Assembly: GCA_030549495.1 (NCBI GenBank)
Contig: JAUIRK010000971.1
Location: 1 to 64,000, forward strand
Direction of reading: 5' to 3'
DNA length: 64,000 nt
Origin: Nectonema munidae
Taxonomy: Eukaryota; Nematomorpha; Nectonematoida; Nectonematidae
The notes beneath the pieces were generated by a model. It ran no database searches and was not told the origin of the DNA. It worked only from the letters and a program-made list of their open reading frames with translations. Both the position numbers and the translations under genes were made by a program. Positions 54,651 through 64,000 of the stretch are shown one piece after another; positions within the stretch are counted from its first letter, which is position 1; every line of letters begins with the position of its first letter.

Positions 54651-54894
54651 TCGAAAAATAGAAAAAAATTGAAGCAAAATTCGACACATTTTCAGCTCTA
54701 GTTTCGTTCCTGTGATTATTTAATATTAAATAAATATTCTTATGCATATGCCCAATTATCGCATATACGAATATCCGACCAAAATATTATATATTTCGGA
54801 TAACTCATAATAATTAAATCTTTATTACCAAGTTAAATTAAAAAATATGTAGACTTTTGTCCAATTTACAAAAAAAATTCGTCTTTTTATAAAA

Positions 54895-55115
54895 AAAATT
54901 TGAAATACAAATCTTCTGCTTTTCATTAGCTATCGTCTGATTATTATTCTGACCAGATCTAAAAATTATTTGGAAATTAATCGTCTGTTTATACTTTTTA
55001 ACCATCATTTTTAAGCTAAGCGCCTGCCTTCACTTTTAATAAAATTTTATGTATTTAAAGCAGGAGATTTTCATTTTTTGCTACACCAGCGCCACACTGA
55101 TCTTCAAAGAAGGAA
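54895..55115. repeat. Degraded MITE/TIR-like sequence with CGTCTG motifs
   Basis: It has ATCGTCTGATTATTATTCTG, AATCGTCTG, GCAGGAGATTTTCATT and GCTACACCAGCGCCACACTG, the order seen in the MITE 6336-6455. It is longer and eroded, without TTAA ends. It could be the right terminus of the piggyBac element at 45409-51830 or a separate old MITE. Confidence 0.4.
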
Positions 55116-55220
55116 AGAATTTCATATTACTTAAGGCCTAGGTTTTAATTGAAGGCTTAAAGATGTTGAATTGGGAGACATATTTTTTTCTACTAACTGG
55201 CTATAACTTTTATCTGGTAG

Positions 55221-55458
55221 AGAAATGGAAGCAGTTTTTTGTGAAGTTTATTGCGCTAACCTTTTGCACGGCCTTCGTTTTGTACGCATCCCTACTCGAC
55301 TTTCGGCGTTCAAGGAGAGCCATTCTTCTCTTAGTCCTCTTTATCTTGCCAAACCTGAAGATAACGAAAGCATTCAAATATCTCAACTTCTCCTCTCTCC
55401 TTGTTCCTCTTTCAAAGTACTTCACCATTTCCACCAATGCGAGAAAAATCATTGAAAA
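55221..55458 (+). CDS. SLC28-like: SLC28-like exon 1 of 5 seen
   Basis: Acceptor TTTTATCTGGTAG, donor AAAA|GTAATT. The exon begins at codon position 2 and ends with two bases of a Lys codon. The peptide KWKQFFVKFIALTFCTAFVL and YASLLDFRR aligns with the ACLLDFQRA helix of animal CNTs. The reading frame continues open upstream of the acceptor, so the true 5' limit rests on the splice signal. Confidence 0.75.
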
Positions 55459-58400
55459 GTAATTCTTTTGAATTTTTTAATTATTATTATTCAAGTGTTC
55501 TCAGAAAATAACAAAATATGCAAAAATATGTTTCAGTGTAAATCCATCCACGGTAAATTCATTGATTGATATATTGATCAACATTAAACTAATCCACAAA
55601 TCACTTTTACTACGCTTACACATTTTCTCTATTAAAAAAGGAATAATATTAACTAAAAATTTTACTTTCATAAGTTAAAATTATCTAAATGTTATACATT
55701 ATAGTGAAAATATATAAAAATGGTGCAAATTATATTTGTGGATGTTAATTTAGCTTTCATTTACTGCAATTTACGGTTGTGAAGTTTCAAAAGCAATTTT
55801 CTTCACTTACTAGAAGTTATAAGTATTAATTGAACGTGATAATTTCAAACAATTTAGAATATATCAACACTTTCAGGCCCAATTGGAGATGTGTGTCTCA
55901 TAAAAAATCCTCTGTTTAAGTTATATATAAACTCAATGAAAGGAATATTAGTGGGACTTAAATGGTTTAGATACGTAAAATTAGTAGCGGAACAAAGGCT
56001 GACGGCGGTCTAGGAGCGTGATTGCCCAGGGTGACTAAAATTAGAAGGGCCCAATGTCACATATGGTAACTAATTCCTCATACAAATAAAAGTTCAAAAA
56101 TAATAAAAAGATGCGATGTATATTTTCATAATGAATTTGATAGTTTAGTTATAGCACTTTAGGAGGAAATCTATTTAGTTAACCACTTTAAATGTTGGCG
56201 TAAACTAAAAAATAAAAAGCATGCTGCCATATCATTGATATTTGAATTTGAAACATTTTAACTTTTGCGAATTTTTAAATTTTATATTGCATATGGATTA
56301 TTTTTTTAAATATCAATACTTAATTCAAGGTCATTAAAATACAAATGAATTTATTTGGAGCAGAAGACGACTAAAAAATGAATTTTTTAAATTTTAAAAA
56401 ATCAAGGAAAGGCAAGAGAGGACAAGTCTCGAAATGAACTTCTATTTTGTTCAAGTTCAGTTAAATCAGAGTTTCCCAAACTTTTCTTATTCACAACTAT
56501 TTTAGACGACATTTTTCAAAAAAAGCTACATTTCGTTTTGCCGGGTTTTATACTTGTTTTCTTCCTCTGAAAAATTCAAAGGTTTTTACGGTTAGGAAAA
56601 AAAAATTTTTTCCTAAATATTTATTGTATTGATTAGCTTGGTATTTCAATTCTGTGTTCGATATAAAGTGTATTCAACATTTTGAGTCATTAATTGTGAG
56701 AAAGTAAATTATTCATGACTGGAATAAGTGCTCTGGCGACCCGATTCTAACCTTGTTAGTAATCAAGCTAACACTAGACATTAAGACTGTTTTCCATTTT
56801 GGCAGCGTTTATGTTAGCATTGTACCTTTAACTTTGCTCTATTCATATATTTGAAACATATATTATTGTAAAATATTATATATCAAGGTCATGCAGTACA
56901 AGGGACGTTTTTTGGTGGTTATTGGCATAGAAAGTGTAGGTAGACCCTGGATTCAGCATTTCGGGTGGGACCACGATATCCCTAAGAATGGGCGCAACTG
57001 TCACAAACAATACTTAACTTAACTTAATACTTAGGCCTGGTATTTGGATAGCCTATATTCTATTCTCGGCATGTAGCATAAGTTTTGGAGAATGTATAGA
57101 GAACAATGGTATTCGATAAAGAAAGTAGGTATGAACTCAAATTGATAAGCAAAGATCCTTGTTGTTATTTACCACTTTGTCAAATTTAATTTTAGTTATG
57201 TCATTTTGTTCGTATTTTAGGACTCTTTACTTGCTTCTCATACTTTCTTTCTTCATAGCGGCGCTATACTTACAAAATTTTCAAACAAAAAGCATGATAT
57301 CTGTGAGTGGAACGAGCTCACTTTTCTTTTCATCATGGCTTCTCTGTAACAAGAAGAAACAGGTAAGCTTTGAAATTGACATATCCTAAAAAATTTTTAG
57401 GCGCTTTAACTAATCAACAAAATTTTTACTTTAAAACTTCAATAATACGTTCAGCCTTAGGATTGACAGTTATCTCCTTATGAAGGATGTTTTTAATGAT
57501 TGCCATTTTACGGACTATTAGTTCATTTACTACCACAAAATGTGCTTCAACTTTCAAGATGCAGTTGTGCAAAAATAAGCAAAATAAGACACATAAATGA
57601 AATAATCCTAGTCTAAGCACTTTGCGCAGTTTACCGGCGGCGCAATATCATTTTGAAGTAGACGCAAGTTTTCTTCTTTTTTCCAAGATTTATGTAAGAA
57701 ATACTTGCATTGATTTCATTTCTTCCAAATTTTCCCAAAATGTTTTCCCATACAATGATAATAATATGTTTCACTCTTCCAGTTAAACTTGTGCAAAAAT
57801 CGCTTGTAAGCTTGTCTATCTTGTCTAATGACTCTAAAAACTCACGATAACCCAAAAAAGAATTGGACTATGAATAGAGATGGAGGAAGCAAGTTGTACA
57901 GATATTGTGTACTATATCTATGTTGAAAGTTTATTCGACCTATCAAAGAAGAATATTTCAGCGAATTGGGGCCAGCCAATCTACAGCAAAATGGATCATC
58001 ATGATTTTCAGGATACCACTCTGAGATTTTTTATTTTTGTTCGTTATCCATTTGAAGGCATGTGCTTTAAGTTTCCAGTAAATTGACACAATGATATCCA
58101 ACGACCACAGTTAAACGTACCAAGTAAGTTCTTGCTTAGAGACGCTAACTTTTCCACGAAAGAAATACGTCTCCTTTTTCATTTAAATAGTTTCTTAAGA
58201 TAATTCTTGAATAAAAAATTATTTATCAATTTTCTGATATACGCAATTTTCAGTTATACTTAAAAACATATTTCGATCATTTGAGAAAGAGATTCTATGA
58301 GTGAATAAATGTCCTTTTTTAGATTTATTAACTGAGGCACATCCCGTTTCTTCTTCCCAACATTTTCCGAAATACCTTAACCCATTTAAGACCAAGCAAA

Positions 58401-61400
58401 ACAGACGACTTTAGTAATTCCTATTTAATTCCATTTAAAGTAGGAATTCGTCTGCGTTCCCTTTGGTAACATTCGTCGTAAATGGGTTAAATAAAAAAAA
58501 TGGTATATTAACACCATGATCCAATTTCCAAACAACTCAACAAGAATATGATTTAAGCAAATGGGTTGTGTCCTTCAAACCCCGTCCCTTTTCTACTTAA
58601 CATATCCATGCGAGAAAACTTTTCCGACGAAAATTAATTTATCACGAGCTCATAGTAAAATTTCATCGTTTCAAACTAGGAAATCAAAATTCTTCAAAAT
58701 AATTGAAAACTCTCAAGTTCAAATTGCATTTTTAGAAAAATTGTTTTATAGAAAACACATTTTCAAAACCAACTCCCAATTGTGGCAATGATCAAAGCTT
58801 ATTAATGCTTTTTGAATCGTTGTAAGATCTTTTGGATTCCTATTTGGTAAATTACATTTATCATGTTTTAGTGCAGTGGTCGGTAAGCTTGCAGACCACT
58901 ATATCTAAAATGAACACGTTTATAGGGTAACGTTGAATTGAATTTAGATATACATTGAAGATAATATTTGAAACTTAAAATATATTGGGTAAAGTGATAA
59001 TGGCATAAAATTTCAATTAAAAAATTCTAATGGATTATAAATTTCCTTTGGACCATTCTATTTTTTTCTTCGACCACTGAATTTTTTACTAGAACCACTG
59101 TTTTGCAAGGTATGTATTCTAGCAAAATTTCAATTTTTATTTTTTTTCGCAAAGGACTCTTAAAACGAATTTTCTTATTGGCAAAGGCTTAGCAGTTGTT
59201 GTGAAATGAACAATTTATTCATTGTTTGTTGATCGTGTTTTTCAATTTTTATAGAAGAAAATCCGACGCTACAGGGTACTAAATGTTACAGTACTATCTG
59301 GCGTAGAATGTTTAAAAGCGATTGATAAATAAACTTTGTTTAACGTCCTTTGTTCCCGGAATGCACATGGAGGTGCCTAACACAAACAAATTTGTGGGAC
59401 TTTTCATTTGAACCGTGATGCATTTCATGACTGGATTTTTTTACTGACGTCAACAACGAGAAATTCTATTTCAGGTACATTGGGAATCGAACCCAAGACC
59501 TTTGGAAAGAAATCCCTCAAGAAGAAAAAGTAGAAGAAGAAACGAGAAATTTATTTAAAGTGAGTAGCAGGAAAATATTTATAAATGAATGGATAAAATC
59601 ATTTTGAATAGTGCCATTTTGAAGAAAAAAGTGAGAGTAGTTAATTTGTGAGTAAAAACTAATGAAATATGCATGAACAAGCAAACAGAGAAAATTTTGC
59701 TTATTTATTCCCAAAATATGCATTAAATTTCCTGATATCCGCTCCTACAAACTTTTTTAAGAACTATATATCTCATTTAATGTCTATTACACACCTGCTT
59801 GCAGCTAGAGCTTCTGCCTCGAGATTTCTCGAGTCTCGATTCTCGAGAATTTTAGAATTTTTTTATTTCTTGATTCTCGAGAAATTTTTGTCGAGACTCT
59901 AGAATTAAAAAATTTTTTTATTACTGAAAACATGTTAAATTTTGAATAAATATTAATAAAAAATAAATAATTATGTGTAATGCACGATCAACTTTTGAAT
60001 ATTCAAATTTTGAAGAAATTTTAGAATGTGCAAAAAAATATTTTTGATAAAATTTTTTCTCATTATTCGGAGCATGGAACTGATATACAAGAAAGCCAAA
60101 TTCAAGTCGAATCTGTTGATGAGTTTGAAGAAGAATCTCTATCTCAAAGTTTAAATAGAGAAATTAAAGAATTCATGTATGATAAAAAAAAAGAAGAAAA
60201 GTTAGTATAATAGAAGAAGAACTACAGATGTTCAAACAAAACAAAAATTTGATTTATCAGAATCAATGCAATTGTTAAAAAATTCTCTTTTATGCATCCA
60301 ACCAACTTCTTGACAATGCGGAAGAATTTTATCTCCAAAACGATTAAGTTTGAAAAACGAAACTTTAAATGCTCTTATTTTTTTAAAAAGTTATTTTACT
60401 AATAAAACAAAATATTTTTTTCATAAAATATTTTTAATATTTTTTAACTTCTCGAAACTTTTCTCGAGTCTCGAGAATCATGATGAATTTTAGCTTCATT
60501 CCATTCTAATTCCTCAATCTAATTTTTTATGAAAAGTTTAAAATAAGAAATTTCCTGGAGGAATTTAATTTTATGAACTTTAGGAATACAAAAGTGGGGC
60601 AATTTAAAGTGCACCAAATAAAATTCAAGAACTTCAAGTTTTTATCTGTATGAATTTTTATAGAAAAAATTATTTGCAAAATAAAATCAAACTTTTTGGT
60701 AGTGTTTTCATTCAAAAGCAAATTAAAAAAAATAAATCAGATAGATTCCCAAATTTTCGTCAAATAATAACATTGCGTTTACCTGTGTTTTTCGAACTTT
60801 GCATCAATATATTTTTGTGTTTGTATGTCTATTGTCCAACCAAATGCTGACAATACCCATCTAGCATGAAATGGGTTTACAATTATTGAGATTTTTAAGT
60901 CAAATTTAACGCTATCAACAGAATTATGAGAATTTAATGCAAAGCAACTTGATATGCGTACCATGAATTTTTTAGACCTATTATCTAAAATTTTAGAAAT
61001 ATAAGTTTGCGAATTTGTTTGCCGTAGTTAAAAAATTTTTGATGTCGTAAAATTAAAGTATTGTTCCGTATACAAACAATCCATCTTGTAAACATAACAT
61101 ACAAACTTCGAATGAAGAGATTATCTTCAGGTTGTTTACCCTGGTTTTCTTCCTCTGAAGAATTCAAAGGTTTTACGGTTAGGTAGTGCTCTAGCGACCC
61201 GATTCTACGTGGTTAGTAATCAAGCTATCACTAGACAATAAGTTTGTTTCCCAAATTGGGAGCGTTCTCGTTAGGATAGTATCGTTCACTCAGATGTATT
61301 TATATATTGTAACATAAATTCTTGTAAAATAATATATATAACAAGCTATGCAGTAACAAAGGCCGGTAGGCATTTAGTGGGATGGAAAGTCCAGGTAGAC

Positions 61401-63468
61401 TTGGACTCAGCATTCCGGGCGGGCCACGATATCCGAAAGGATGGGTGCGAACGCCACAAACAACTTAATTAATAATTAATTAAATTATCTTCAGATTCGC
61501 ATTTGGTTCTCAGCCATATGTTTGATATTCTTGCATTAACCAAATGGTGAATTAAAAATTTTTTAACTCGCAGAATGGAGAAATCATTCATTTTGCTTTT
61601 TGGAAGAATACTCCATTCACAGAGTAGTTTCATTTTTTAGATAGAATGGAGTGTGGTTTTGCGAAATTTGGCTTCTTCCCTGCTGATCGCCTTTTTTGTT
61701 CTACGGATAAGTTTGTTGGAGCGCACATTCTCTTTGTTAAGCAATATTTTGATCCTTTACACTTCTTTCGTGAATGATGGAATCGTGTTCATCTTCGGAC
61801 CAGAACATAAACTCCACCAAGTCGCCTTTAAGGTTCTCCTCTCTTCTTTCACGCTCATTCGTCTTTCATTCACCCAAATATTTGTCTGTATCCTTTTTTA
61901 AAAATCTTTTTAAGGTTTTGCCAGCAATGATGTTTTACATCGTTTCATCCTCAATCTTGCTGTATCTTGGTATCTTTCATTACTTCGTTGATATCTTTGG
62001 AAGCGTGTTCCAGCCAGTCTTTAACATTTCTAAAGAGGAGAGTGCTTGTGCAATAGCTAGTATTTTTCTTGGTCCTGTAAATTTTTAACTCATATTTTTG
62101 TATACCTATTATATATGCATGAGTTTTAGTTAATTACTTAATATATTAGTTAGTTTGTTATTAATATATTTAATATTTTTTGTGGCTATGATAAAACAAG
62201 TAAACAAGAATGATGAAAATAAAAAAAATAAATGAGAAAAAAATCCCCCCGATAAGAGTTATCTGAGAAAAGTAAAAATATTCATAATGGATAAAAAACT
62301 GCTCAAACAAAAAATTCCATAATTAAAAACATGAAGGAATTCAATGCAAAATAATGTATTTAGGCATAAACAAAAAATATCTTCGTGAAGAAATTGTAAA
62401 AAATGAATATATATGATAACTAAAAATGATTTCAACTAAGAGAGGTTCGAAAAAAAATATTTCTAACATCTAACTTGAAAAAATTGATCCATGATGGGAT
62501 CAGTCGACATTTTATATTTGAATGATTCATAAAAATCAGGAGGGAGATAACAAGTGAACATTGTAGATGGATATTGAAATAAGAGAAGTCAAAATTAAAC
62601 ATCTGAAATAGAAAAAATAAGTACCATAATTTAACGTCAATAAAATCAGATGAAAAAATAATTGTTCATTTTTTATTCCCAGTTAACCGATTTCATTCCA
62701 ACCTCAATTTTAAGCGACTAAGACGATTTCTTAATATTAATTAATGCTCCTTTTTTTGAAAATTTTTCTGTGAAAATAGCATAATTCGCAGCCGTAATTA
62801 ACAAAGTTCGTAAAGTCATCGTTAACTAAAGCAAATAACAACTTTACCAATCAAATTAGTAAGTAATACTAATTTTTTTCACAGTGATCACTTAAAGTCA
62901 ATAGAATCAACTTTTGTTATTTAAAAGCACTTCTAAAACAAGTTAATTGTCTTATTTTATAGTTTGTTGAAAAAAAGGTCAAGTTATTGGATCAAAAAAT
63001 TAACTTTTTATTGATAGCTTACCTTTTTTAATAGTTCAATTTTTGTAAATAATTATTTGAATAAAACATTTTTAGAAAATTTTCTGAATAAATCGTTTTT
63101 TGAAAATTTTTAAGCGAACTTTTGTTGCCAGTATTAACTCATTTAGTACCGATGTTCCCAAAGAGAACGTAGAAGACTTCACTAATCTCTATTTAATTCC
63201 ATTTGAAACAAGTGTTCATCTACGTTTCCTTTGGGAACATTTAAACTAAATGGGTTAAGCACAAAAAGTATTTTGCGAAAAGTTTAAAACTAAAGAGAAC
63301 ACGCAAACAACTTTGTTGACTTGTTAATTCTCTTTGTCACAGACAACAGTTCCTCTACTCATCAAAGAACACATACACAAGATGTCGGATAGCCAAATTC
63401 ACTGCATTTATACGGCGAGCTTTGCAACAATGTCTGCAGCACTAATCGCCATTTTTATAGACATGGGA
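55221..63468 (+). CDS. SLC28-like: SLC28-family concentrative nucleoside transporter-like gene, five internal exons
   Basis: Five exons join in one frame (55221-55458, 57221-57362, 61641-61832, 61915-62076, 63343-63468), encoding ~287 residues of a Na+-coupled plasma-membrane CNT. They cover the N-terminal TM helices (ASLLDFRRSRRAILLLVLFI), the pre-core helices (IEWSVVLRNLASSLLIAFFV), the FVxGxxxxxxAFKVLP entry to the transport core, YLGIFHYFVD, the HP1 re-entrant hairpin (KEESACAIASIFLGP|TTVPLLI) and the helix after it (IHCIYTASFATMSAALIAIF). The N-terminus and everything after TM4 lie outside the window or were not found. Splice signals are canonical except a weak donor after exon 3. The GQTE motif of animal CNTs reads GPTT, so substrate range may differ. 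Four introns are 82 to ~4280 bp, the large ones loaded with SINEs and MITEs. Confidence 0.85.
56560..57025 (+). mobile_element. SINE-like repeat B, copy 2, diverged and interrupted
   Basis: It has TTGTTTTCTTCCTCTGAAAA, AAGGTTTTTACGGTTAGG, then the ~110-bp foreign segment, then AAGTGCTCTGGCGACCCGAT, AGTAATCAAGCTAACACTAG and GGTGGGACCACGATATCCC, ending in a (TTAAC) tail. It lies in the intron upstream of SLC28 exon 2. Confidence 0.75.
57221..57362 (+). CDS. SLC28-like: SLC28-like exon 2 of 5 seen
   Basis: Acceptor TTCGTATTTTAG, donor AACAG|GTAAGC. It completes the Lys codon, then TLYLLLILSFFIAALYLQNF and SVSGTSSLFFSSWLLCNKKK, matching the CNT helix pair around LVSFAGICVFVALLFACSKH. Ends in phase 0. 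Confidence 0.8.
57880..58086 (+). other. 68-codon open frame in an SLC28 intron, unrecognised
   Basis: Starts MEEASCTDIVYYIYVESLFD. No domain, no splice signals framing it, no paralogue in the window. Probably chance. Confidence 0.15.
58381..58486. mobile_element. TTAA-type MITE, short variant, in an SLC28 intron
   Basis: TTAA at 58377-58380 and 58487-58490. The body runs from CCCATTTAAGACC to GTCGTAAATGGG, 106 bp, with a CTATTTAATTCCATTTAAAG centre that differs from the long variant and is shared with 63138-63254. Confidence 0.85.
59340..59520 (-). mobile_element. tRNA-derived SINE-like repeat, minus strand
   Basis: The minus strand reads GGTCTTGGGTTCGATTCCC (box B) near 59480-59498, the same context as the 26540-26690 copy. 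Box A is not clear. The body has CGTCCTTTGTTCCCGGAATG. Limits approximate. Confidence 0.4.
59805..60495 (+). mobile_element. hAT deletion derivative with CTCGAG-rich ends
   Basis: Both ends carry clusters of overlapping TCTCGAGTCTCGA / TTCTCGAGAA words (59817-59905; 60447-60480). Between them the plus strand retains QCGRILSPKRLSLKNETLNA and LIFLKSYF (60300-60395), the hAT C-terminal dimerisation block (SxxRxLSxxTLxALxFLKSYF). An upstream acidic frame (60028-60210) may be the linker region. The rest of the transposase is missing. Intronic in SLC28. Confidence 0.55.
61131..61483 (+). mobile_element. SINE-like repeat B, copy 3, with perfect 11-bp target duplication
   Basis: ATTATCTTCAG flanks it at 61120-61130 and 61484-61494. 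The body contains CCTGGTTTTCTTCCTCTGAA, GTGCTCTAGCGACCCGATTC, TCCAGGTAGACTTGGACTC and GGCGGGCCACGATATCC, with an AATTAATAATTAATTAA tail. The insertion ends 146 bp before the start of SLC28 exon 3, so it is young and tolerated. Confidence 0.85.
61641..61832 (+). CDS. SLC28-like: SLC28-like exon 3 of 5 seen
   Basis: Acceptor TTCATTTTTTAG. Phase 0, 64 codons: IEWSVVLRNLASSLLIAFFV, then TSFVNDGIVFIFGPEH and HQVAFK. This matches the VSWRxVxWGLxLQFxLGLxVxR to SFVFGxxxxxxxFAFxVLP stretch of CNTs. The donor AAG|GTTCTC is a poor match to consensus but is the only one that keeps the family alignment. Confidence 0.8.
61915..62076 (+). CDS. SLC28-like: SLC28-like exon 4 of 5 seen
   Basis: After an 82-bp intron (acceptor TCTTTTTAAG). 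Phase 0, 54 codons: VLPAMMFYIVSSSILLYLGI, HYFVDIFGSVFQPVFNISKE and ESACAIASIFLGP, donor CCT|GTAAAT. It covers TM3 and HP1. The AxNIFLGQ of other animal CNTs reads ASIFLGP. Confidence 0.85.
62080..63130. other. SLC28 intron, AT-rich
   Basis: No embedded gene or recognisable element before the MITE at 63138. Confidence 0.5.
63138..63254. mobile_element. TTAA-type MITE, short variant, in an SLC28 intron
   Basis: TTAA at 63134-63137 and 63255-63258. Body CTCATTTAGTACC to ACTAAATGGG with GTTCCCAAAGAGAACGTAG and its inverted partner CTACGTTTCCTTTGGGAAC. It sits 84 bp upstream of SLC28 exon 5. Confidence 0.8.
63343..63468 (+). CDS. SLC28-like: SLC28-like exon 5 of 5 seen
   Basis: Acceptor TCTTTGTCACAG, donor GGA|GTAAGT. 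Phase 0, 42 codons: TTVPLLIKEHIHKMSDSQIH, CIYTASFATMSAALIAIFID, MG. It aligns with TEAPLLIRPYLxxMTxSExH and the GGxATIxG helix. Later exons must lie beyond 64000. Confidence 0.85.
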
Positions 63469-64000
63469 GTAAGTTGCTTCACTTTCATATTTTCCTTCTT
63501 GGATTGATTTAAAGTATTTTCTGCATGAGGGCACTATTTCCCCATCTATTTGATTTTTTAGTTGTTGGTATCGCATCCAAGACAAGAATATTCCTTCATG
63601 ACTGCACAAATTGAATCTGGGATGAACTAATCTAGACCTTAAACTTCAATCATCCCTCCATTTTTCAAAATATAATTCTTCCTACCTCATATATTTAGCT
63701 TGGTATACTTTATAAAATTCATGTGTTTTGGTCAAAACCCATTTTTTGTCTTTGAAATTTAGTATTGAAATAAATTTTTATGATTTATTGGTTATTATAA
63801 ATATTATATTAGTAGCAAAAACTACCATACTACATTATTACATATAAACTAACCACACACTAAGTCTGTTACCACAAAAATTACTGTTTATACACATATG
63901 ATAGCTATCCGTCCATTGGAAGCACGTAAGTTCGGCCTCAAGACAATTTGGTCTCTAAATATATTGATATTAATATTCCTTGAAGACGAATTTACAGAAG
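63469..64000 (+). other. SLC28 intron running off the window
   Basis: Starts at the donor GTAAGT. No sequence resembling the next CNT exon (LIAASVMxAPxAL) was found before the edge. Confidence 0.5.

Noticed and set aside
55210-55452. Minus-strand and second-frame proteins overlapping SLC28 exon 1
   Set aside because: The exon's family match is in the 55163 frame; the others are shadows.

Overview
The window is AT-rich nuclear DNA from an animal. Genes are sparse and contain spliceosomal introns, and most of the recognisable sequence is transposons in all stages of decay, nested in one another. There is no operon structure, rRNA gene or CRISPR array. The mix (FLYWCH-MULE, pogo/Tigger, piggyBac, hAT, tRNA-derived SINEs, and a multicopy uncharacterised family I associate with arthropod genomes) suggests an arthropod. 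A crustacean such as a copepod is only a guess.

Two host-type genes stand out. (1) 10773-12404 (-) is an intact, intronless 543-residue protein kinase. Its ATP-binding and catalytic motifs are complete but its activation segment/C-lobe is unusual, and a 750-bp near-perfect palindrome lies 73 bp beyond its stop codon. (2) 55221-63468 (+) carries five consecutive internal exons of an SLC28 (concentrative nucleoside transporter, CNT) gene that runs off the right edge. In it the HP1-tip substrate motif, GQTE in animal CNTs, reads GPTT.

Layout. 1-1425: 3' part of a spliced hAT transposase gene. 1464-8310: TTAA-flanked MITEs, a large piggyBac-type non-autonomous element, a piggyBac C-terminus, a BED/hAT scrap and a nearly complete but broken piggyBac transposase (-). 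9951-12404: palindrome plus kinase. 13031-22498: a 9.5-kb pogo/Tigger element flanked by TA, whose transposase is split by a 4.9-kb TTAA-flanked element full of ~150-bp tandem repeats. The pogo element also holds a foldback element with minisatellite arms (20078-21330). 22540-23945 and 42330-43640: two decayed copies of the same uncharacterised repetitive gene family. 24302-26449: hAT element with a perfect 8-bp target duplication, carrying further inverted-array elements and a SINE. 27942-29461: internally deleted POGK-like pogo element. 31438-37836: a few possible minus-strand exons, MITEs, a MULE transposase and a 187-bp inverted repeat pair. 38351-38539: young SINE. 39993-42115: second pogo/Tigger element. 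45601-49858: 4.26-kb minisatellite directly upstream of a piggyBac transposase (49917-51830). 55221-end: SLC28 gene with SINEs, MITEs and a hAT derivative in its introns.

The most unusual recurring pattern is an element whose terminal inverted repeats are themselves arrays of short tandem repeats (20078-21330, 24345-24670, 25583-26164). The third has a 10-bp target duplication, so it is a real mobile element of foldback architecture.
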